Shown: piece by piece, positions 10,601 through 18,212 of the stretch
Numbering within the stretch: position 1 is the first letter of the stretch
Layout of the letters: each line of letters begins with the position of its first letter
Assembly (NCBI RefSeq): GCF_040370365.1
Contig: NZ_BAABWQ010000001.1
Location: 1,116,001 to 1,180,000, forward strand
From: Shimia sp040370365
GTDB taxonomy: Bacteria > Pseudomonadota > Alphaproteobacteria > Rhodobacterales > Rhodobacteraceae
Reading direction: 5' to 3'
DNA length: 64,000 nt
Notes under the pieces: model-generated
What the model was told of the DNA's origin: nothing
Seen by the model: only the letters and a program-made list of their open reading frames with translations
Databases searched by the model: none
Translations under genes and position numbers: made by a program

Positions 10601-10802
10601 CCTCAATTGGGGCGGCGACAGTGTTCTCCACGGTTTCGGAGTTTGCACCAGTGTAGTTTGCCGAGACATTCACCACAGGCGGCGTGATGTCGGGGAACTG
10701 CTCCACAGGCAGCGCGTTATAACCGATGAACCCCATAATGGAGAGCACCAGAGAGATCACAAACGCCGTTTTAGGGCGTCGGATGAAAATCGCTGAAAAC
10801 AC
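7665..10802 (-). CDS. RND (HAE1-type) multidrug efflux transporter, inner-membrane subunit
   Basis: 1045 residues, standard for AcrB/MexB-type proton-driven pumps. It starts MFSAIFIRRPKTAFVISLVL with the first membrane segment at about 10-30; five more follow near 335-480, and a second set fills about 860-1030. GIVVDDAIVVVENVERI (about 400) is the transmembrane-helix-4 signature holding the paired aspartates for proton relay. Two large periplasmic porter loops separate the helix groups. It exports hydrophobic or amphipathic compounds with an adaptor and an outer-membrane channel. It lies 3 bases downstream of the adaptor gene; no outer-membrane factor or local regulator gene is nearby. Confidence 0.93.
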   Translation of the reverse strand: MFSAIFIRRPKTAFVISLVLSIMGFIGYNALPVEQFPDITPPVVNVSANYTGANSETVENTVAAPIEAQVNGVDDMLYMSSDSTDTGSYNLSITFEVGTDPDIASVNVQNRVAQATAQLPTEVTDSGVVTQKASTNMLLIVTLASPNETYDEVFLSNYASINLRDALARVKGVGKADVMTNFEYSMRMWMDPDRMASLGLTPGDLVAAIREQNLEVSAGQIGTPPVKTGQQFQYTIKSKGRLTTVKEFEEIVLRTGEAGSIVRMKDVTRVELGSSNYNASGRADGNPATVLAIYQAPGENALAVAEKVIAEMDRLSRAFPDDVTYDIPYDSTLFVEQSLNDVVSTLILTFVLVISVVFIFLGNARATAIPAVAIPVSLIGAFAFLLLFGMSLNTISLFALVLAIGIVVDDAIVVVENVERIIAEEGLPAAEATRKAMGQITGPVIATTLVLLAVFIPVTFMPGITGRLYTQFAVTISVAVVISSVNALTLSPALCALILKPRSPDGPKGLMKVFENGVDGARSGYVGIVRRLVRLPLIAVAILVALGLSSGTLMKSLPAGFIPLEDNGTLFVDVQLPDAASLERTETVASRLNEKLMAIPGVAGSVQVNGYSLLTGSGSNGAMIILNLEPWDERETDELSADGILQKVYGLANQEISASVIAFNPPPISGLGLSAGVEMKVQQTGGGTAQDLASAVGSLVYAVNQREEMAQSYSTFRANVPKVFVDLDREKAKSLNVSISDVFTTLQGYMGSIYVNDFNLFGRVYRVMIQADGDYRSQVEDINRLYVRSQTGEMVPMGTLVTVTNQLGPVALNRYNMFRAATVTGVPIEGLSTGDAIRVMEEEAKTALPPGYSFEWTGTAQQQQAAGGLVILILIMAVVFAYLFLVAQYESWTMPVGILLSVTVALFGALAAVAISGGDVNLYTQIGMIMLIGMASKNAILIVEFAMERRAAGMTIREAAIEAASQRFRAVMMTALSFLLGVVPLLAASGAGAASQKAIGVAVFGGMLAATVIGVIIIPVLYVLLQGAREWVKGTGKAEEPTEAA

Positions 10803-10805
10803 GGT

Positions 10806-11942
10806 TTATTGCTCCTCTGTGGGCTGACCGGCCAAAACCGAGTCGACCTTCACGCCGGGGCGCACGCGTTGCAGCCCTTCAACGATCACAGTTTCGCCCT
10901 CGCGCATGCCGTCCTCAACCACAACAGCGGTTTCAACCTGACGACCCAGCGTGACGTAGCGCTGCTCAACCGTTTGCTGTTGTCCAACCACCAGCACAAA
11001 GTCACCCCGTTGATCACGCTGCACAGAGGCCTGAGGGATCATCAATACCTGTGACGGTTGCGCGCTGGCAATCCGAAGGTTCAGGAACGATCCATCCACA
11101 AGCAGCCGTTTCTCATTCGCAAACTCTGCCCGCATGGTCATCGTACCGGTCGCCGGATTGATGCGGTTGTCCGCAAAAACGACGCTGCCGGGCTCTTCCA
11201 GCTCGTCCCCGTTGGGGAGTATGGCATAGACTTTTGGCGCAGTTTCAGAGTTGGCCAACTGAGCCACAGTGGTATTGTAGTGTTCCATCACGTTCACCAA
11301 CTGCTTCTCAGTCAACGAAAACTCCGCGTAAATTGGCGCTACCCGCACAATGTTGATCAAGGTTGCACTGGTTGGCCCGACCAATTCGCCAACACTGACG
11401 TTTGACCGACCTACCCGCCCGTCAAACGGTGCGTGCACTTTGGTGTAGTCTAGATCCAGTTGGGCTTGCTCAATGGCCGCCTTGGCGATCTCGACCTGTG
11501 CCTTCGCCACTTCATTGTTTGCGACAGCCACATCACGGTCTGCTTCGGTGCCAACGTCGCGCTCAAATAGTTCTGTTTTACGGACCAGTTCGACTTCGGT
11601 AAGTCGCAGATTGGCTTCTGCCTGAGACAGATCCGCTTCCCGCGCTGTGACCGCTGCTTGATAGACTTCGGGCTCAATCTCAAACAAAAGATCGCCCGCC
11701 TTAACCGGGTCCCCATCACCCACATGGATCTTTTCAACAAAGCCGCTCACCCGGGCCACCAAATCGACTTTATCAACGGCTTCGCCTTTGCCGATGAACG
11801 TCACCTCATCCACCAACTCATCCGTATAGGCCGCTGCAACGGACACTTTCGGCGGTGGCGCGTCCTGCGCCAATACCATTGGAGCGGTAAAGCTCATGGT
11901 TATCAACGCAGCCGCAATAGGGGTGAATCTCGCAAACGTCAT
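10806..11942 (-). CDS. RND efflux periplasmic adaptor (membrane fusion protein)
   Basis: 378 residues from ATG 11942. TFARFTPIAAALITMSF starts a Sec signal cleaved near VLAQ (about 26). The mature part shows a barrel-lipoyl hybrid (VARVSGFVEKIHVGDGDPVKAGDLLFEIEP), a coiled coil (about 95-155: EADLSQAEANLRLTEVELV), the returning lipoyl half (APFDGRVGRSNVSVGELV) and a beta-barrel (VVFADNRINPATGTMTMRAEF). It links the inner-membrane pump to an outer channel. The longer in-frame start at 12011 adds a charged leader and is rejected; GGGA lies 10 bases before the chosen start. It is first in the two-gene operon. Confidence 0.92.
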   Translation of the reverse strand: MTFARFTPIAAALITMSFTAPMVLAQDAPPPKVSVAAAYTDELVDEVTFIGKGEAVDKVDLVARVSGFVEKIHVGDGDPVKAGDLLFEIEPEVYQAAVTAREADLSQAEANLRLTEVELVRKTELFERDVGTEADRDVAVANNEVAKAQVEIAKAAIEQAQLDLDYTKVHAPFDGRVGRSNVSVGELVGPTSATLINIVRVAPIYAEFSLTEKQLVNVMEHYNTTVAQLANSETAPKVYAILPNGDELEEPGSVVFADNRINPATGTMTMRAEFANEKRLLVDGSFLNLRIASAQPSQVLMIPQASVQRDQRGDFVLVVGQQQTVEQRYVTLGRQVETAVVVEDGMREGETVIVEGLQRVRPGVKVDSVLAGQPTEEQ

Positions 11943-12081
11943 GGTGTCTATTCCCAAATGTTCTGGATACCGGCGCCTACGCACTTCCCGAGGCCACAGA
12001 TCGAATAACAATTATCTGTATAGAAACACGCGCCGGTGCCTGCAGCAAGCACGATCCAAACGAACCAGTACTCTCTGAAAA

Positions 12082-12110
12082 AAAAGAAGCGCGCAAAACG
12101 GGTTGCGCGC
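12082..12110 (-). terminator. Terminator of the Mrp antiporter operon
   Basis: 8-bp perfect stem GCGCGCAA/TTGCGCGC (12089-12096 and 12103-12110) with a 6-base loop. On the minus strand it runs into TTC and a long T run. It lies 34 bases beyond the mrpG stop and separates that operon from the RND genes. Confidence 0.88.
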
Positions 12111-12143
12111 TTTCATTCTTGGAGCAGTTTGCGATGCGTCCGC

Positions 12144-12512
12144 TCAGTCTTCTTCGAGGTAAGTCGGCGGATTGTCATAAATCGCCCACCCAAAATCCCC
12201 GTCAGATCCCGGGAGATCCTCTGGCTTCATCTTGGCCTGAATATAGGTTTTTGCGATAAAATGTGCGCTGACCGGCGCCGTGAGCAAGAGGAACAGCGTG
12301 ATCAGCAACTCATGAAACGACAGATGCCCTTTCTCCAGAGAAAAGTAGAGCATCGAGGCTATCAGCACGCCGCCAACCCCCAGCGACGTCGCTTTGGTCG
12401 GTGCATGCAGGCGTTGCATGGTACGCTCTAGCTTGATCATGCCAACGCTGCCGACCAATCCAAAGAACCCTGCCAAAACAAGAAAGAACGAAATGATGAT
12501 CTCAGAAAACAT
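12144..12512 (-). CDS. mrpG: Mrp-type Na+/H+ antiporter subunit G
   Basis: 122 residues with three hydrophobic segments (about 5-25, 42-60, 66-88) and the MrpG hallmark RLHAPTKATSLGVGGVLI in the first loop. It is the last subunit of a multi-protein cation/proton antiporter that sits in the inner membrane and trades cytoplasmic Na+ for external H+. It is the final gene of the operon, 12 bases after mrpF, and is followed by a strong terminator. The C-terminal tail is acidic and cytoplasmic. Confidence 0.9.
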   Translation of the reverse strand: MFSEIIISFFLVLAGFFGLVGSVGMIKLERTMQRLHAPTKATSLGVGGVLIASMLYFSLEKGHLSFHELLITLFLLLTAPVSAHFIAKTYIQAKMKPEDLPGSDGDFGWAIYDNPPTYLEED

Positions 12513-12524
12513 TGCCTTCTCTCC

Positions 12525-12794
12525 TCACTCAATAATGTCGCCGCGCAACACAAAGCGGCAATATGCAACCGTTGACACAAACCCCACCATGGCCACCAAC
12601 ATGGAGGCTTCATAGTAGATCGCCGTTCCTTTCAGGATGCCATAGAGGATCAAAAGCGCAATCACGTTGATCACAATTGTGTCCAGTGCAAGGATGCGAT
12701 CCGCCGAGGTTGGGCCTTTTGCAATGCGATACAGACACAGCAACAGTCCAATGCCAAAGCACGCAATAGCAAAGTACAACGCCATCATAATCAT
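12525..12794 (-). CDS. mrpF: Mrp-type Na+/H+ antiporter subunit F
   Basis: 89 residues and three membrane segments, the usual MrpF form. The core GPTSADRILALDTIVINVIALLIL (abbreviated here: GPTSADRILALDT) is the family signature; its Asp is implicated in ion transport in other species. The start overlaps the mrpE stop by four bases, so the subunits are translationally coupled. Confidence 0.9.
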   Translation of the reverse strand: MIMMALYFAIACFGIGLLLCLYRIAKGPTSADRILALDTIVINVIALLILYGILKGTAIYYEASMLVAMVGFVSTVAYCRFVLRGDIIE

Positions 12795-13285
12795 GGGAAA
12801 ATCTCCTTCAGGCGGCGCTCATAGCGGTGCTTGATCCCATCTCGGATCGCCTCCGCCCGATCGTCGTGCAGGTAGTGTACCAGAATACTCTTGCCATCAG
12901 CGGACAACATTGAGGACACGGTGCCCGGAGTCATCGTGATGGTGCCTGCCAGAATAGTGATTGCTTCAGGCGCGGTGATCTCTAGGGGCACACACACCCA
13001 TCCAGATTTGATGTCTTTGTTGCGCTTGAACAAGATGATGGCTGCCACTTCAAAGTTCGCCATAACGATGTCCCAAAGCACAATCAGCACATATTCCACG
13101 ACCTTAACGGGCTTTTTGATTTTTGGCTGCCCGGGCCAATATGGAGCAGTCAGCATGGGCACGATGATGCCCAATATCGCGCCCAACAGCACGTTGCCTG
13201 GCGTGACTTTGTTCACCAACATCAACCAGACAACAAGCAATGAGAAACTGAAAAACGGATGCGGCAACAGCCGACGGATCTTCAT
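12791..13285 (-). CDS. mrpE: Mrp-type Na+/H+ antiporter subunit E
   Basis: 164 residues. Two or three N-terminal hydrophobic segments (FFSFSLLVVWLMLVN at about 11-25, then GNVLLGAILGIIVPML) are followed by a cytoplasmic domain with the MrpE signature ITILAGTITMTPGTVS and a late LVHYLHDD stretch. It is a structural subunit needed for the assembled antiporter. The gene overlaps mrpD by four bases upstream and mrpF by four downstream. Confidence 0.9.
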   Translation of the reverse strand: MKIRRLLPHPFFSFSLLVVWLMLVNKVTPGNVLLGAILGIIVPMLTAPYWPGQPKIKKPVKVVEYVLIVLWDIVMANFEVAAIILFKRNKDIKSGWVCVPLEITAPEAITILAGTITMTPGTVSSMLSADGKSILVHYLHDDRAEAIRDGIKHRYERRLKEIFP

Positions 13286-14835
13286 TTCAAAGTCTCCCCA
13301 CTGGCGCCAAGAACGGCGTCTACATAGTGATCCACATCAAACAATTGTTGGGCGGCCCCGTCAAAATACGTGGCCAACGGCCCGGCCAAGGCAGCCAACA
13401 CCGCCAACATCGTCAATGCAGTTGCAACAGGGATCACCTGCATGACGCTTGCCCGCGTGCCTTCTTGGGTTTCTGGTGGCACCCACTCGTTCGGCGTATC
13501 CTCGCTGGGGTTCTGTGCGGTGGCTTTCCAGAACACAACGCTACCTGCGCGCGCAAACGCTACGATCGTGATCAACGACCCGATCAGAATAGCGGCCCAT
13601 GCAGCCGCCATCCAATCCATGTCACGCACCGCGTCCATCACCAACAGTTTCCCAAGAAATCCGCTCAGTGGCGGCATGCCTGCCATGCCAATGGCGGCCG
13701 CAAAGAACAATGCAGCAAACAGCCCATTCTGAACCATGGGTGCCTGTTGCACCAATCGGTCGTCTTGGCGTTGGCTGCCCGCCAGATCGGCCAGCAAGAA
13801 CAGCGCCGCTGCGGCAAAAGTTGAATGCACCAGATAGTAAAGCGCCGTTGCAATCGCCTCTGGCGTGAACGCCGCCACAGCCAACATCAATGTGCCCATC
13901 GATCCAACCACCGCAAAAGACAAAAGGGGCATCATCCGTTTTGCAGCCAAAACTCCAAACGCTCCAACCGCCAAGGTCACAATAGCCCCCGGCACCAACC
14001 AGCTTCCGATCAGCCCTTCTGTCGCCACAACATCCGGCCCAAACACCAACGTATAAAAACGGATGATCGCGTAAGCGCCCACCTTGGTCATGATGGCAAA
14101 CAAGGCCGCCACCGGCGCTGGCGCATTGGCATACGTGCCCGGCAACCAAAATTGCACCGGGAACAGCGCTGCTTTGATGGCGAAGACAATCAACAGCAAC
14201 ACAGCCGCGACCCGCAAAAGCGCCGCCTCTTCAAGCGGCAAATCCCGCACCTTCACAGCCAAATCGGCCAGGTTCAGCGTGCCAGTTGCCGCATAGAGCG
14301 TACCCAAGGCAAACAAAAAGAGCGTGGAGCCTGCAAGGTTCATCACCACATACTGCAGCCCGGCCATCAACCGCACTTTACCGCCGCCGTGGATCATTAA
14401 GCCATAGGAGGCAATCAACAATACTTCAAAGAACACAAACAGATTGAACGCATCCCCTGTCAGGAACGCACCGCAGACCCCCATCAGCTGAAACTGAAAC
14501 AACGCATGAAAATGGCGTCCGCGATTGTCCCAACCGGTCGCAATAGCGTGCCACAACACAATCAACGCCAAAACAGACGTCAACAAAATCATCACAGCTG
14601 ACAGCTGATCCAGCACCAGTACGATGCCAAATGGCGCGGGCCAGTCGCCAAGGTAGTAGACATGTGTCCCACCATCTGCGGCCAGAAGGCTCAGACCGAT
14701 GGCGATCATAGCAAGCGCAATTGTACCTGCCATCGACGCCCAGCGCGCCAATACAATATCGTGACGCATGACGTAGGACAGGATGGGGGCCAGCAATGCA
14801 GGCAAAATGACAGGAGCAATAATCCAGTGGTTCAT
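13282..14835 (-). CDS. mrpD: Mrp-type Na+/H+ antiporter subunit D
   Basis: 517 residues and about 14 membrane segments, homologous to the proton-pumping ND2/ND4/ND5 subunits of respiratory complex I. The proton-antiporter domain is at about 110-410, including FVFFEVLLIASYGLMIHG and ALFPVQFWLPGTYANAPAP, which hold the conserved Glu and Lys of the proton channel. A polar C-terminal tail (about 440-517) ends in the cytoplasm. The ATG overlaps the mrpC stop (ATGA). Confidence 0.92.
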   Translation of the reverse strand: MNHWIIAPVILPALLAPILSYVMRHDIVLARWASMAGTIALAMIAIGLSLLAADGGTHVYYLGDWPAPFGIVLVLDQLSAVMILLTSVLALIVLWHAIATGWDNRGRHFHALFQFQLMGVCGAFLTGDAFNLFVFFEVLLIASYGLMIHGGGKVRLMAGLQYVVMNLAGSTLFLFALGTLYAATGTLNLADLAVKVRDLPLEEAALLRVAAVLLLIVFAIKAALFPVQFWLPGTYANAPAPVAALFAIMTKVGAYAIIRFYTLVFGPDVVATEGLIGSWLVPGAIVTLAVGAFGVLAAKRMMPLLSFAVVGSMGTLMLAVAAFTPEAIATALYYLVHSTFAAAALFLLADLAGSQRQDDRLVQQAPMVQNGLFAALFFAAAIGMAGMPPLSGFLGKLLVMDAVRDMDWMAAAWAAILIGSLITIVAFARAGSVVFWKATAQNPSEDTPNEWVPPETQEGTRASVMQVIPVATALTMLAVLAALAGPLATYFDGAAQQLFDVDHYVDAVLGASGETLK

Positions 14836-15200
14836 GCGCCCTGCCCCTTGTCATCAGCGGCCGTACCAACGGCATCATCATCCATGTCGATAGCGTCGCT
14901 GTCCGCTTCCAAATAAGCCCCCAGCGCAATCATCACCAACACGGCTGTCATGCCGAAACTGATCACAATCGCCGTCAGAACCAAGGCCTGCGGCAAAGGA
15001 TCAGAATAGCTCACGTCCGCATATTTGTTCAGGATAGGTGGCGCATTGATCGCCAACCGCCCAGTTGCAAACAAAAACACGTTCACCGCGTATGACAGCA
15101 TCGCCATGCCCAAAATCACAGGAAAGGCACGCAGCCGCAAAATCAGATAGATCCCACCTGCGGTCAAAACACCAATGGCACTGGCTACGATCATCTCCAT
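14832..15200 (-). CDS. mrpC: Mrp-type Na+/H+ antiporter subunit C
   Basis: 122 residues from the ATG at 15200 (MEMIVASAIGVLTAGGIYLI). Three membrane segments are related to complex I subunit NuoK, with the typical GMAMLSYAVNVFLFATGR in the middle helix. The frame stays open upstream inside mrpAB, but that extension is highly basic and not part of the family. The chosen ATG follows the mrpAB TGA by one base (TGACATG), and GGAGGG sits just upstream. The C-terminal 30 residues are very acidic (repeated Asp), an extra tail compared with shorter MrpC proteins. Confidence 0.9.
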   Translation of the reverse strand: MEMIVASAIGVLTAGGIYLILRLRAFPVILGMAMLSYAVNVFLFATGRLAINAPPILNKYADVSYSDPLPQALVLTAIVISFGMTAVLVMIALGAYLEADSDAIDMDDDAVGTAADDKGQGA

Positions 15201-15201
15201 G

Positions 15202-18084
15202 TCACTGACCCTCCGTCTGCGGCTGGCCAGCCGCATCATCATTTTCCTCTGCTTCAGCAGACGGATCATAGTCCATTGGTTCCACATTCACCGTTTCACC
15301 GGCAAAGCGCGCAATCCGTGACAGGCTGTAAAGCATCAACATCACGGCCCCCAACACGGCGAGGAAAACCCCAAGATCAAAAACGATCGCGGTGGCCCAT
15401 TCAAATTCTTCGATAGGCGGGAAATGCAAATATCCGTACGCGCTGGTCAAAAACGGCTTGCCCGCCAGCCAAGCGCCCACCCCCGTTAGCCCAGCAATCA
15501 AAACACCCCACCCAATCATCGTGTGATATTCCATTCGCTGACGCATCTGGGTCCAAGCAAACCCTGAAGCCATATACTGCATCAAAAACGCAATCGAGAT
15601 CACAAGCCCGGCGACAAATCCACCACCCGGTTGATTGTGACCTCGAAGGAAGATGTACACCCCAACGAGCATCGCAATTGGCAACATGGCGCGAGTGACA
15701 ACAACCATCATCAATGGGTGGCGATCCCGTGACCGATCTGGCGAAAACGCGCGATCACGCAGCCGTTTCGCCGCCGGTCCGCGCAGCAACGCATCCATAA
15801 GCGCGTAGATCGTGAGACCTGCAATCCCGAGCACGATGATCTCGCCGTAGGTGTCATAGCCTCGGAAATCCACAAGGATCACGTTCACCACATTGGTGCC
15901 GCCCCCGCCTTTGTAGGAATTGGCCAAATGATACGCCGATATCGTGTCCACATCTCGCGTTAGGAACGCCATAGCAAGCGCAGCCACTGCCACACCTCCA
16001 GCCACGGCAATAGCGCCATCTCGCCACCGTTTGCCTGCACTGCTCTCCACGGGTGTCTCTTTGGGCAAAAAGTACAGCGCCAACAACAGCAGCAAGATTG
16101 TGACAGTCTCCACCGAAATCTGCGTCAGCGCGAGGTCAGGCGCGGACAGGTAGACAAACCCACCAGAGATCATCAATCCAATGATTGAGAGATAAATCAA
16201 TGATCTGAAACGTCTATGATGCTGGCTCACGACCAGCCATGTGGCTGCCAAGACCCCGAACCATCCGATCCAAACAATGGGCGGTACGGGCAACATCTCG
16301 CGTGTGGCTGGTGCCGCACCACCTGTGGCATATGCATGGTAACCAATCACCACAGTGAAACTTACAAACACCGCCAGATAGCGGCTCATCACCCCGTTGT
16401 GCGTGCCTGCTATAAGCCAACGTGCACTGCTAACGGAGGCCTGCATGATTGCATCAAAAATCGCCTTCGCTTCAGGGCGGGGCATGCGGTCCCAGATACG
16501 TGCCAAACCGCCATGCAGGTACAACAAGAATATTCCGACAACAAAGGCCAGCGCCGACATGTAAAGCGCAGTGTTAAATCCGTGCCAGATTTTCAGATAA
16601 GGCTTCGTTTCAGCGCCCGTCACCGCACTGGCAGCCACTTTTACCAAGGGCTCAGCCAAATGTGGCATCAACCCGATCACCACCACCAATATGGTCAGCA
16701 AAGCCGGAGACGCATACAGCCCAAAGGGGGGATCATGTGGTGTCGCCGGATAGTCATCGCGCACCTTGCCCCCAAAGACGTGGAACACGAACCGAAACGA
16801 GTAGGCCACTGAGAAACATGCGCCCAAAGTGGCCAACACAGGCACAATCCACGGATTGTGATACCAGGTTGTGTGCAACGTTTCTTCGAGCATCATCTCT
16901 TTTGAGATAAAACCGTTGAGCGGGATTAGCCCAGCCATCGACAAAGCGGTGATCGCGCCAATCGTTGCGGTGATGGGCATCAGTTTGGCCAAGCCACCCA
17001 ATCGTTTGATGTCGCGCGTGTGGGTCTCATGGTCGATGATCCCTGCCGTCATAAACAACGCCGCTTTGAAGGTCAGGTGGTTGATGATGTGAAACATCGC
17101 AGCAATCGCCGCAGCTTTGGTTCCAAAGCCCAACAACATGGTCAAAAGACCCAAATGGCTCACCGTAGAGAAGGCCAGAAGTGCTTTGAGATCGTCTTTG
17201 AACAACGCAATAACGGCACCTAACACCATGGTAATCAAACCAGTGGTCGCCACGATATAGAACCATGCGTCGGTGCCCGCCAAAGCAGGCCACATCCGCG
17301 CCATCAGGAACACGCCCGCCTTCACCATCGTCGCGCTGTGCAGATAGGCTGACACAGGGGTGGGCGCAGCCATCGCGTGGGGCAACCAGAAATGAAAAGG
17401 GAACTGTGCTGACTTGGTGAACGCGCCAAGCAGGATTAGGATCAGCGCCGGCAAATACCACTCGCTCGCCTTGATGACATCGCCCTGCGCCAGAATGTCG
17501 GTCAGGTTATAGCTGCCGACAATATTGCCAAGGATCAGCATCCCGCCAATCATCGCAAGCCCGCCCGCGCCAGTGACAGTCAATGCCATTCGCGCACCCT
17601 GACGCCCTTCCGGCAGGTGCTTCCAATAACCAATCAACAAAAAGGACGACAGGCTAGTCAGCTCCCAAAAAATCAACAGAAGCAATATGTTGTCGGACAA
17701 AACGATCCCGAGCATCGCGCCCTGAAACAGCAGAAGATAGGTGTAGAATTGCCCCATCGGGTCATCTGACGACAGGTAAAACCGCGCGTACAAGGTGATA
17801 AGCAGCCCCACGCCGAGGATCATCCCCGCAAACAACAAGCCCAACCCATCCAAAAAGAAACTGGCGGACAGCCCCAACTGCGGCAACCACTCAATGGTTG
17901 TGGTCAGCACCTCTCCGCGCATCACTGCCGGGGCTTGTATCAGCAACAAGAGCAACGCCAGTAACGTTGGAACAGCCGTGAACGTCGCACAGGCATTGCG
18001 TCCAGCTCGTATCATCACTCCGGGCACCAACGCGCCCAAGAACGGTAAAATGGCGATGAATGCCAAAATACTGCCGTCGGTCAT
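15202..18084 (-). CDS. mrpA: Fused Mrp-type Na+/H+ antiporter subunits A and B
   Basis: 960 residues. Residues 1 to about 780 are MrpA, a complex I ND5-like subunit (LLLLIFWELTSLSSFLLIGYW, FPFHFWLPHAMAAPTPVSAYLHSA). From about 800 onward the MrpB domain follows (RAMLPIAMLVGVYIFLRGHN, PGGGFVAGLVISIAFLMQY). Fusion of A and B is typical of the six-gene group-2 Mrp systems of proteobacteria. The complex exports Na+ using the proton gradient and supports pH and salt tolerance, which fits a marine organism. It is the first gene of the operon, with AGGAGGG before ATG 18084. The C-terminal tail is acidic (EENDDAAG). Confidence 0.93.
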   Translation of the reverse strand: MTDGSILAFIAILPFLGALVPGVMIRAGRNACATFTAVPTLLALLLLLIQAPAVMRGEVLTTTIEWLPQLGLSASFFLDGLGLLFAGMILGVGLLITLYARFYLSSDDPMGQFYTYLLLFQGAMLGIVLSDNILLLLIFWELTSLSSFLLIGYWKHLPEGRQGARMALTVTGAGGLAMIGGMLILGNIVGSYNLTDILAQGDVIKASEWYLPALILILLGAFTKSAQFPFHFWLPHAMAAPTPVSAYLHSATMVKAGVFLMARMWPALAGTDAWFYIVATTGLITMVLGAVIALFKDDLKALLAFSTVSHLGLLTMLLGFGTKAAAIAAMFHIINHLTFKAALFMTAGIIDHETHTRDIKRLGGLAKLMPITATIGAITALSMAGLIPLNGFISKEMMLEETLHTTWYHNPWIVPVLATLGACFSVAYSFRFVFHVFGGKVRDDYPATPHDPPFGLYASPALLTILVVVIGLMPHLAEPLVKVAASAVTGAETKPYLKIWHGFNTALYMSALAFVVGIFLLYLHGGLARIWDRMPRPEAKAIFDAIMQASVSSARWLIAGTHNGVMSRYLAVFVSFTVVIGYHAYATGGAAPATREMLPVPPIVWIGWFGVLAATWLVVSQHHRRFRSLIYLSIIGLMISGGFVYLSAPDLALTQISVETVTILLLLLALYFLPKETPVESSAGKRWRDGAIAVAGGVAVAALAMAFLTRDVDTISAYHLANSYKGGGGTNVVNVILVDFRGYDTYGEIIVLGIAGLTIYALMDALLRGPAAKRLRDRAFSPDRSRDRHPLMMVVVTRAMLPIAMLVGVYIFLRGHNQPGGGFVAGLVISIAFLMQYMASGFAWTQMRQRMEYHTMIGWGVLIAGLTGVGAWLAGKPFLTSAYGYLHFPPIEEFEWATAIVFDLGVFLAVLGAVMLMLYSLSRIARFAGETVNVEPMDYDPSAEAEENDDAAGQPQTEGQ

Positions 18085-18212
18085 GCGTGCCCTCCTATTC
18101 GCTAGTCAAATGTGATAATCATCTCAGGGGCCCAAAACAACCTGCTCACCTCCGAAGAATGCAGGAAAACCGCAGGATTAGCCACCAATGCGCGCTGATG
18201 ACGCACCGTCTG